Assembly: GCA_965370045.1 (NCBI GenBank)
Contig: CBDUSI010000024.1
Coordinates: forward strand, 1 to 45,492
DNA from: CAZONU01 sp965370045
GTDB taxonomy: Bacteria; Planctomycetota; SZUA-567; JAKLDR01
Reading direction: 5' to 3'
DNA length: 45,492 nucleotides
In this document: positions 16,056 through 24,600 of the stretch, piece by piece
Position numbering within the stretch: the first letter of the stretch is position 1
Layout: every line of letters starts with the position of its first letter
Program-made: the position numbers and the translations under genes
The notes under the pieces: model-generated
What the model was told of the DNA's origin: nothing
The model's input: the letters and a program-made list of their open reading frames with translations, nothing else
Databases searched by the model: none

Positions 16056-18745
16056 GTGCCGCTGAAGTAGACGGCGTCAATGCGGTAGGCTCCCGACTTG
16101 GCCCGGCGCATCGTATAGGTTTCGGGGCCCAGGCCGTCGGTGTCATCGTGGTCCAGATGTCCGCCGTTGCTGGTCTGCTTCTTCTCGTACGAGCACTCCT
16201 TTCCTCCCGGTTCGGTCACGTGCAGGTCGATGTCCGTGCCCTGAGTGTCCCAGCTCATTATCACCACGATGTCCTTGACCATGTAACGGCGGATGTCCTT
16301 CTTGAGCTTCTCCTTGCCCGGTCCCGTGGCGGCCCGGAGGCGGATCAGCAGCTTGGACAGGTCCTTGTCCGCCGAACCCCAAACGGAGGAGCGGCCTTTC
16401 CAGCGCTTGTTCATCTCGGTGAGGACCTCCCCGGCCAGGTCGTAGCGGCCCAGGGCCACTGCGCGCTCCACCGCCTGCCGGTAGAAGTAGGGGTCCTCCG
16501 GCCTGATGCGCACGGCCTCCACGTACTGGACCAGCGCGGCCTCGCGGTTCCCGACGGCCTCGTAGTGCTGGGCCAGGTTGATCCGCGGCTGGACGTCGCG
16601 CGGGAATATCTCCACCTCGCTGCTCACCGCGCGCAGCAGATCGATCGGCCCCCGGCCGAGCTCCCGGTAGGATCCGGCCAGCGACTGGAAGGCCCAGGTG
16701 GTGTGATAGCCGCCCTGGATAACGCCCTCCAGCTCCGTGCTGGCCTTGGCGTGGCGCTTCGCGCCGGTCAGCGCGCTGATATAGGGCCGGACCAGGCTGA
16801 CCGGGCGGTGACAGACGACGTAGACCTGCCCGAAGAAGGCGGCCTGGACGGCCGGCTTCTTGACCTGCCCGGCCATCTGCGCGAATGCCACCTTGAGCTG
16901 GAGGTGCCGGTCCCCCGCGCCCTTGAGCCTGTCGGCGACGAACTTCACGGGGTCGCCGACCTTGCTCGCCGGGGCGAAGAGCAGCGTGGCGGTCATCCCC
17001 CGCAGCCAGGGGCTGGTCCGCCCGGCGCCGGCTTCGGCCAGAAGCGTCTCCAGCGCCTTGCGCCCGCGGCCACCGAGCGCCAGCGCGCCCACGTAGAAGG
17101 CCAGCACGTTCTCCGGGCGCCCGGACTTCTCGTAAACGGTCCAGAACTCCCCGGCGGCCGCCTCAAAGCTCTTGCGCTGAACCTGGACCAGCCCCAGCCG
17201 CAGGCGGACGAGCAGCTCCGCGTTGCGGCCCGCGGCGGTGGCCCGCTTCAGCGTCTTCGACAGGAGGTCGGCGTCGGCCGTGGCCGCCAGCGCGGTCGCC
17301 AGGCTCTCGCAGGCCTTGACGTCCCGGGGTGAGGCGGCCACTGCCTTGAGCGCCGCGGCGATCAGCTTGGGCGAGTCCTTCACCGAGGTCTTGGGTTTGC
17401 GGCCCAGGATCCAGATGCCCTTGGGGTCCCAGGAGCCGTCCACGTCGCCGGCCGACCCGTCACGAGGGCCGACCTTGCGCTGGGAATCGACCAGCTCCTT
17501 TCTTATCCACGCGTTCCACTTCTTCCAGCGCGGGCCGCCTACCTGGAAGAGGCCCATGGTCCCGAAGTAGCGCAGGAAGAGGCCGTCGGCAGCCATGCGC
17601 TTGGAGCCCACCGCGTGGCGTATCAACATGTCAGCCGCGCCGGACACCTTGGTGTCGTTGGTCGTCGCGCCCATGAACTGTCGGGCGACCATCCCCGCGG
17701 CGGTGTTGAGAAGGTGCACCTTACCCGCCACCGGCTTGCCCTTCGCGCCCACCGCGCCGCTTGGGGCGGTGACCGTGTCGAAGTACGTCATGGCCCCCTG
17801 GAAGGCGGTTGCCGGCACCTTGAGTCCGGCGATCTTGGCGCTCTTGACGGCCATCACCGCCCAGGCGGTGGTCAGCGGGTCGGGGAAACCGGCCTTGACG
17901 CCCCAGCCGCTGTGAGACTTCTGCATGGCCACCAACCGGTCGAGGGCCTTCTGTGCGGCCTTGCCGGTCTTGGCCTGCTTGCCCATGCCGTAGGCCTCGG
18001 AGAGCGCCAGCGTCGCCAGGGCCTGCTGGTAGGCATCCCGGCCGATCCGGCCGTCCTTCTTCTGGCGGGAGATCAGCCAGGCGATTCCCTTGGCGACGTT
18101 CGCCCTGTACTTGCCGGTCTTCCCGGTGTAGCCGGCGCCCATGAAGGCCAGCAGCGAAAGACCGGTCTCCTCGTAGCCGGCCGCGCCCCAGCGGCCGTCG
18201 GCCTTCTGGTGGCGGGACAGCCAGCTGGGGGAGCCCTCCGCGGCGCTCTCGGTGGCCAAGCTGCCGCCGAAGCGGAGGACGGCCCTTTCCCGGCCTCCGG
18301 CGCCGCGATAGCCGAAGACCCCGGCCATCCCGCCACCGCCCACGCCAATCGCGCCGGTGACGCCGGAGCCGCCCAGCGGGATGTTGCTGATAGCATCTTC
18401 CGAGCTGCCGCGCGCGGCATTGCTGTCCATCGCGTCGGCGGTTTCGAAGGTTTCCAGGTTCTCTGGGGTCTGGTCGGTAACCGGCGGCGGAGGGACCTCG
18501 GCGACCCGCGGCTGGAGGTCCTCGGCCTGGACGGGCGCGGGCCGGCGGCGTACCTGGGTGGTGATGATTCCCTCGTCGACCGGGGCCGGTGCGGGCCGCG
18601 GCGCGGCCGCGCCACCGGAGCTTACCGCGCCTCCACGGCCGTACATCGGCAGGTAGCGGTAGTAGACCTCCAGACAGAGGCCGGACAGCGCGGTGGCCAC
18701 CTCCCGACCGTCGCTGAAGCGCTCGGCCAGGAGCGACAGGTCCAT
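16007..18745 (-). CDS. Squalene-cyclase-like repeat/TPR/DUF2135 protein, frameshifted near its end
   Basis: This is a 912-residue reading frame. Residues of about 40-165 are Pro/Gly-rich linker. Residues of about 170-420 hold prenyltransferase/squalene-oxidase-type repeats (WLSRHQKADGRWG, AIAWLISRQKKDGRIG-like). Residues of about 450-815 look like TPR helices (EAALVQYVEAVRIRPEDPYFY). The end is a DUF2135 domain (MSWDTQGTDIDLHVTEPGG, from about residue 823) that breaks off at YFSGTP through a frameshift, after which 15 foreign residues precede the stop. There is no signal peptide, although such domains normally occur in exported proteins. No Shine-Dalgarno precedes the ATG, and the frame is the same as that of the VIT/VWA gene upstream, separated only by TAG and five codons. 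It may be the second half of one large exported protein. Confidence 0.75.
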   Translation of the reverse strand: MDLSLLAERFSDGREVATALSGLCLEVYYRYLPMYGRGGAVSSGGAAAPRPAPAPVDEGIITTQVRRRPAPVQAEDLQPRVAEVPPPPVTDQTPENLETFETADAMDSNAARGSSEDAISNIPLGGSGVTGAIGVGGGGMAGVFGYRGAGGRERAVLRFGGSLATESAAEGSPSWLSRHQKADGRWGAAGYEETGLSLLAFMGAGYTGKTGKYRANVAKGIAWLISRQKKDGRIGRDAYQQALATLALSEAYGMGKQAKTGKAAQKALDRLVAMQKSHSGWGVKAGFPDPLTTAWAVMAVKSAKIAGLKVPATAFQGAMTYFDTVTAPSGAVGAKGKPVAGKVHLLNTAAGMVARQFMGATTNDTKVSGAADMLIRHAVGSKRMAADGLFLRYFGTMGLFQVGGPRWKKWNAWIRKELVDSQRKVGPRDGSAGDVDGSWDPKGIWILGRKPKTSVKDSPKLIAAALKAVAASPRDVKACESLATALAATADADLLSKTLKRATAAGRNAELLVRLRLGLVQVQRKSFEAAAGEFWTVYEKSGRPENVLAFYVGALALGGRGRKALETLLAEAGAGRTSPWLRGMTATLLFAPASKVGDPVKFVADRLKGAGDRHLQLKVAFAQMAGQVKKPAVQAAFFGQVYVVCHRPVSLVRPYISALTGAKRHAKASTELEGVIQGGYHTTWAFQSLAGSYRELGRGPIDLLRAVSSEVEIFPRDVQPRINLAQHYEAVGNREAALVQYVEAVRIRPEDPYFYRQAVERAVALGRYDLAGEVLTEMNKRWKGRSSVWGSADKDLSKLLIRLRAATGPGKEKLKKDIRRYMVKDIVVIMSWDTQGTDIDLHVTEPGGKECSYEKKQTSNGGHLDHDDTDGLGPETYTMRRAKSGAYRIDAVYFSGTPADQGDPEGLPQLRQ

Positions 18746-18760
18746 GTCGGCGACCGTGAA

Positions 18761-21292
18761 CTACTTCGGCCCCGGCCTGGCGCCGGGCTTGGGCGCCGGC
18801 GCCGGCGCCGGCGAGTGCGTGGGCGCGCCCCCCGGGCGGACCGCTTCCGCGGGCGGCGCGGGGTTTGTGCGCGTGCCGGGCTGCGCGGGCGGGCGGACTT
18901 CTTCGGGCGGCGGTGCGGTGCGCAGCTTGCCGATCTCCTCCCAGTAGCGGCGGCGCTTGTGGCGCTTGATGCCGTACTTGACGTACGCCTTCTCGTTCTC
19001 CAGGACCAGAAAGGAGGTGTAGGGGGTGATCAGCGTGAACTCCTGGGAGAGGTCGATGACCTTCTTGCGGACCTCGGGCGTCTGACTCTTCAGCAGCAGG
19101 GCTTCCAGGCGCTCGCGGGCCCAGAGCCGGGGGATGAACACGTTGCGGCTGTCGGTCGCCGGCAGGTCGAACTCGGCGGCCAGGTCCCCGCCCCCCGGGC
19201 GCCTCACGGTCACCCGGAGCTTGCCGGCCTTCTTGTAGCGACCCAACAGAATGGTCTCCTCCCCGGCAACCAGGGTGTCGGCGATCGGAGGATAGATCGA
19301 GTGGGTCTCGGACCCCGAGAACTCGATCATCGGCGCGCCCACCAGCTCGGAGTCGATGGCCATCGCGGCCCGGAAGGCCTCGCGGTCCACGTCGTCGCCG
19401 GGGCTGATCACCCGGAAGAGCCCCCCGCTGCGGCGGGCCAGCTCGCGGAGCACCAGGCGCTCGTGGCGCGCGCCCATGGCCAGGGCGTGGAAGCGCGCGC
19501 GGTGCTTCCTGATGACCGGCCAGGCCGCGGCCACCACCTTCTCCGGGGCGGTTTCCCCGATGGTGGCGATGCCGTCGCTCACCAGGATCACATTGGGCCG
19601 GCCGCGGGCCTTGAACTTGACCAGGAAGGCGTCGAGTTCCTTGAAGGCGCGAACCAGGTCGGTGGCGCCCAGCGGGAGGATATCCCTGACCTCCCGGACC
19701 GCGTCCTCCTCGGTGGAAAGCCCTGAGACGAAGCCTTCACGATGATGCCGCCGGGCGGCCACGTCGAAGCTGATGACTGCAAAGCGGTCGCGGGGGCCGA
19801 GCTGGCCAAGCAGGCTGCGCACCACCTTGATCTGCGCGCGGTAGTCGTCGGCGCGCCGCGAGAGGGAGGTGTCCACCATCAACACGAAATCGCGGCCCCG
19901 CTCCTGGGGCCCGGAGGCGGGCCCGCCGGCCGGCGGCAGGTAGGAGAGCATGAAGAAACCGTCCTCGCCCTGGCGCCGGTCGGTGATGAGCTCGATGGGG
20001 CCGCTGCGCCGGGGAGTGAAGCGCAGGACGAAGTCGCTCTTGGGGCCAAAGCTGTCGCGTACCAGGCTCACCTGGGCATTCGCGGCCTCGCGGGCAATCT
20101 CCGCGTCGGGGTAGCTGGGCACGGTGACCGGCCCCGACGCGTCCAGCCCGGAGAGCTCCGCGCTGAGCTCGAACCGGCCGATCTTCCCCGCCTGGGTGGT
20201 CTTGTTGACCAGCGGGTAGACGTAGCGGCGCACACCGTCAATCGTGGGCAGGATCTGAGTGTAGGCGATCAGAATCCGCTTGGGCCCCTTGGGGGGGATG
20301 GGGAATATGCGGGTCTTGAAGATGTTGCCTTCCTGCCACTCCATCAGCGCGGGGTCCTGCATCCGGCGGACGATGTACTCGTAGACCTTGCGGGCCTTCT
20401 CGCGCTCGACGAGCTCGCCCTCGACGAGCTTGCCGTCGACGTACATGGCGAAGCGGCTGAGGCTGGCTCCGGCGGGCACCGGGAAGTAGAAGGTGCCTTC
20501 GGCGCGGCGGTCAGTGGGGTTGTAGAAGGTCTGCTCAATCTCGGTGAGGGCCACCCCGCCCAGCACGCGGACGCGGACCCGCAGCTTGCGGACCTCCAGG
20601 GGCTCGGCCTCGCGGCCCAGGGTGTCGCGCAGGACCAGGCGGCCGAGACCGCGAGTTTCCTGCTCCCGGGGTGGGGCCTCCGCGGCGGCGAGCGGCACGG
20701 GGCTCTTCTCGACTTGGGGCGCGAGCTCCGTCGCGCTGAGGGTGAGCGTATGGCCGGCCCCGACGCTGCGCTTCCCGCCGCCGCAGAAGAGGTCGGCCGA
20801 GCCGCTGACCACCTGAACGCTGATCTTCTCATCACCCAGCGATACCAACGCCTCAGCGGCGGTGATGTCCACCCGTCCCAGAGGCGTGTCCACCGAGATC
20901 GTGCCATCGCCCTCGGCCACGCTGGCGCGGACCGAGCCGCGCTCGAGCTTCAGGCCCACCGGCCGACCGTCGGTCAGCTTGGGCGTCAGGCGCGTGGCTG
21001 GCCCCACGGTCAGCTGGCTGCGGCCCAGGCGCAGCTGGGCGCTGCCGGCGGTGCTCACGCGCATGGGCGCGAGTTGAGAGACGCGGTCTCCGGGCAGCAA
21101 CTCCCGCCAGGCGCGAGCTTCGGCCTTCCAGATGCCCAGCGCGCCGTGAACGCGCTCGACGAGGAGTCCCGGCTCGCCGGGAGGGCGCGGATCGCAGGCC
21201 CGACCCAGATACCAATAGGCCCCTGCGGCGCAGCAGCCCGTTGCCACGGCAAGGGTTACAAGCAGCCAGCGCACCCGGGCACGACGGTTCAT
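18761..21292 (-). CDS. Membrane-anchored VIT and VWA domain protein with FecR-like region
   Basis: This 843-residue protein has a transmembrane anchor at residues 9-28, a FecR-like strand-rich region (about 65-185), a VIT domain (about 225-350, with TEIEQTFYNPTDRRAEGTFY) and a VWA domain (about 465-640). The VWA metal site is intact: DTSLS at 474-478, Thr544 and Asp573. VIT/VWA pairs bind protein ligands outside the cell. The C-terminus is Pro-rich. The stop is TAG at 18761-18763, in frame with the next gene. It is transcribed away from the large membrane protein at 21.7 kb. Whether the TAG is a true end, a recent mutation or a sequence error cannot be decided here. Confidence 0.88.
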   Translation of the reverse strand: MNRRARVRWLLVTLAVATGCCAAGAYWYLGRACDPRPPGEPGLLVERVHGALGIWKAEARAWRELLPGDRVSQLAPMRVSTAGSAQLRLGRSQLTVGPATRLTPKLTDGRPVGLKLERGSVRASVAEGDGTISVDTPLGRVDITAAEALVSLGDEKISVQVVSGSADLFCGGGKRSVGAGHTLTLSATELAPQVEKSPVPLAAAEAPPREQETRGLGRLVLRDTLGREAEPLEVRKLRVRVRVLGGVALTEIEQTFYNPTDRRAEGTFYFPVPAGASLSRFAMYVDGKLVEGELVEREKARKVYEYIVRRMQDPALMEWQEGNIFKTRIFPIPPKGPKRILIAYTQILPTIDGVRRYVYPLVNKTTQAGKIGRFELSAELSGLDASGPVTVPSYPDAEIAREAANAQVSLVRDSFGPKSDFVLRFTPRRSGPIELITDRRQGEDGFFMLSYLPPAGGPASGPQERGRDFVLMVDTSLSRRADDYRAQIKVVRSLLGQLGPRDRFAVISFDVAARRHHREGFVSGLSTEEDAVREVRDILPLGATDLVRAFKELDAFLVKFKARGRPNVILVSDGIATIGETAPEKVVAAAWPVIRKHRARFHALAMGARHERLVLRELARRSGGLFRVISPGDDVDREAFRAAMAIDSELVGAPMIEFSGSETHSIYPPIADTLVAGEETILLGRYKKAGKLRVTVRRPGGGDLAAEFDLPATDSRNVFIPRLWARERLEALLLKSQTPEVRKKVIDLSQEFTLITPYTSFLVLENEKAYVKYGIKRHKRRRYWEEIGKLRTAPPPEEVRPPAQPGTRTNPAPPAEAVRPGGAPTHSPAPAPAPKPGARPGPK

Positions 21293-21677
21293 AGCATCCT
21301 CTCCTCAGGGGGCATCGAGGCGCTCCCCTAAGCGCCAAACGCGCGCCGCGACCAGAAGGTTCAAAGGAAAGTCGAGTACCGGTTTCCGGGCGGGCTCTGG
21401 CCTGCGCTGGTTGGCCCCATAACCCCCGTCCGTTGGCCTTCCCAACCTTTTCTCCCGCAGTGCCCTGCGCGTCGACCGAATCGGGTCCGTAATCTGGAGA
21501 TTCTGAATCCCGTATTGCCCTGGTGACCCACTGGAGCTCGAATACCCGCAGGAGAAGCAGGAGCAGTGACCACCCCCTCCTATTCCCGACAGGCGCCGGG
21601 CTGTCACAGCCCAGCCTGCTTGAGGTCCAGGATATGAGGGGAACACCCGTGCTCTTCGAAGAATCGCGAGGCACCTC
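21293..21677. other. Divergent intergenic region without a recognisable gene
   Basis: The 385 bases between the VIT/VWA gene (minus) and the large membrane protein (plus) must hold both promoters. I see no good -35/-10 pair and no strong hairpin. A 113-codon frame on the minus strand here has Cys/Gly-rich composition and no ribosome binding site; I do not accept it. Confidence 0.5.
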
Positions 21678-24600
21678 TTGACCGTCGGTGGCCGGGGCGG
21701 AGAGCTGGGGAGTCGGGGCGGGTCCGAAGCCCTGGCCGAGCTCCGCGCGCTCCTGGCCGAGCGCCGGGTGGGCGCGGGCGGCGAGCATCACGCCCAGGCC
21801 CTGGCGGTGAGTCGGGCCGCCGCGCGGCGCGCGGAGTTTCTGGAAGGCGTGTTCGCGGAGACGCTCGCCTGGCGCGATGCCGGCCTGGTCGGCCACGACG
21901 AGACGCTGGCGTTGCGCGGGGCGCTCACCGAAGAGATCGAGGAGCTTCGCGGGGGGATCGAGGAGCTCTCGTCCCCGGCGCCGAAAGCGGGCATCCCCGT
22001 GGCCAAGCTCATCTCTCCCACTCCGCCAGGGGAGCCCGCTGTTCCGGTGCTGCGCCTGGTGCCCGAGAGCGAGGAAGAAGAGAAGACCCCTCCAGGACCG
22101 CCAGCGCCCGCTCCGGTTCCCCCACGGGCGCCCGAGCCAGTGAGCAAGCCTGCTGCGGTCCCGCCTTCGCCTGCCCCTCGCCCGCCGGCGCCCGAGGAGC
22201 CGCGCCCGCCGTGGTACACGGTGGAGCGCAACCTGCGTCTGCTGGCCAACCTGGGTATCCTGGTATTCAACATTGGGCTTATCGGGTTCATCACCTCGTC
22301 CTGGGGCGGCTGGCAGGACCGCACCAAGGTGGCGGTGCTGGTCGGCTACACCGTGCTGCTCCTGGGCGGCGGTCTGCTCCTGCGCCTCACGACCAAGCTG
22401 CAGGTCACCGGGATGGCCCTGCTGGCCCTGGCGGTGATCGCCATTCCCATAGACTTCTTCGCGGTTCACTACTACCGGCTGTCCTCCCTCTCGGTGAGCG
22501 TGCTGGGCCTGTTGGGCTCCGGCAGTTGCATGGTCGTAGCCTTGGGCGCGGCCTTCGTGACCCGGGAGAAGCTCTTCTTCTGGATCGCGTACTTGGCGAA
22601 CGTGGCTGGCGCCTGCTATCTGCTGGACGCCCTGGAGCTGGGGCCAGAGGCGTGGCCCGGGCCGCTGCTGTTCCTCTTCGGCGGCTTCCTGGCGCTGGGC
22701 GCGTTCCGGGAGCGGGGGGGGGCCACGCCTGACGGCGTCGTCGACAAGCTGCTGTCGCCGGCGGTGAGACTCTCGGCGATGGGCGCGGCCGCCTGCCTGG
22801 TCCTCCACCTGGTTATGTGGCTCGCCGTGGGCGAGATAGTCGCCGCGCGCGATCCGCTGCTGGTCATCTCCCCGCTGGCCCTGAGCGGCGCGTACTTCAC
22901 GGCGCTGGCGCTGCTCAGGCGTGACGGGCGGATACTGGCCGCGCCGGCGATCCTCAAGGCGGTGGTCCTGGGCGCGACGCTCCGCGCCCTGAAGGTCCCC
23001 GAGCACGAGTGGCCGATTTACTTCATGGTCTTCGGCGTGCTGCTGGTCTCGGTCAGTGCGCTCTTCTGGCGGCGAGTGGCGATCGCCTGGCTGTGGCCCC
23101 ATCACTTGACCGGCTGGGTGCTGGGGGGAGCGGCGCTGCTCTGCGCCAGCGTCTCCTTCGTCAGTCATGAGCTCGGCGTGGGCACGCCGGAGGGCATGTC
23201 CGCCCTGGACGTCTTCGTCCTGACTGTCGCCCTGCCGCTGGTCGCCGGCGCGCTCTTCGCGGTCTTCCGGCGGGGAACGGTGCCGACGGTGCTGGCCGGC
23301 CTACTGGCCGTGCTGGAATGCGCGCTGCTGCTCAAGCGCTTCGAGGCGCCCTGGCGCGCGGTGCCCGTCGCCTTTCTGGCACTGGCGGGGGCCTTTGCGG
23401 TCCTGGCCATGCTGGCCCGCCGGGGCGGGGAGCACCAGCAGCAGGCCGGGGCGCTCACGCTGCTCGCCGACGGCGCGGCTGGCCTGGGACTGGTCTGCCT
23501 GCTGGCCCGGGCGCCGCTCTTCTGGGAGGGGCCCGACGCGCGCTGGGCGGCGCTCTTCGCGGCCGGCGCCGGTGCGCTCTACCTCACCGAAACGCTGCGC
23601 GGCCGCGCGGCGGCCTTCCCGACGCTGGCCGCCGGCTACATGCTGCTGATCTTCGGCGCGCGCAGCCTGGGCTGGGACTGGACGGTCCTCGGCGCCCTGC
23701 TGGCCGCCGGGGCGCTGCTTTCCGTCCTGACGCTGGGGCGGCGCGAGCGCTTCCGGGAGGCGGCTCACAGTCTGGGCCAGGTGGCCGGGGCTGCCGCGGT
23801 GGTCCTGGCCGGCTGCGTCTATCTTTGGCGACCCGTGGGCTCGCCCTGGGCCCTGGCCGCGTTGGCGCTGGCCGCCGCGCTGCACGTGGCCAGCGCGCTG
23901 ATGACCGGCTTCGCAATCCTGGAATACACCGGCATGTTCCTGGCCGGTGCCGCCTACCTGGCCGCGGCGCACGAGATGGGCCTGCCCGCCCGGCGACTGG
24001 GCCTGCCGGCCCTGGCCCTTCCGGCCGCCTTCTCCGCGCTGAGCGCCGCGGGCCGGCGCTGGTCCTGGCCGGCCTTCGGGAGGAGCGCTTTCGACATGGC
24101 CGCGGTTTCCTCGCTGGCCGCGCTGACCCTGAGCCTGACGCTCTTGCTGGGGGGATACGGGATTCTGATCGCGGTGGCGGTGATCGTGCCGGTAGGCGCC
24201 GCCTTCCTGGCCGCCGTGCGGGCGGCCAACGGCGAGGACGAGTGCCGCAGCCCGGTCTCGGTAGCCGGCCACGCGCTGGGGGCCTGCGCGATGATCGCCG
24301 CGGTGGCCGTGCAGGTCCTCTGGCGCGGCGAGTCGGTCTGGCCGCAGGTCGCGCTGGTGCTGACCGCCGCCTTTTACGTGCACCTGGCGCTGGACCGCTC
24401 CGCGCGCGCCGCGGAGTACTTTGCCATGGCCCTGGCCGCGGCGGCCTACCTGCTCATCTTCCCGGAGTTCAAGCTGGCCGCGGGCCGCTACGGGCTGGTA
24501 AGCATGGCCCTGCCGCTGGTCTTCTACGGGGTCAGCTCGCTGGGCCGGCAGCTCGGCTGGCGGGCCTTCACGGAGAGCGCCTTCGACATGGTGGTGCCCG

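Noticed and set aside
21305..21646. 113-codon minus-strand frame before the large membrane protein
   Set aside because: It has no ribosome binding site, Cys/Ser/Gly-rich composition and no similarity to anything known to me.
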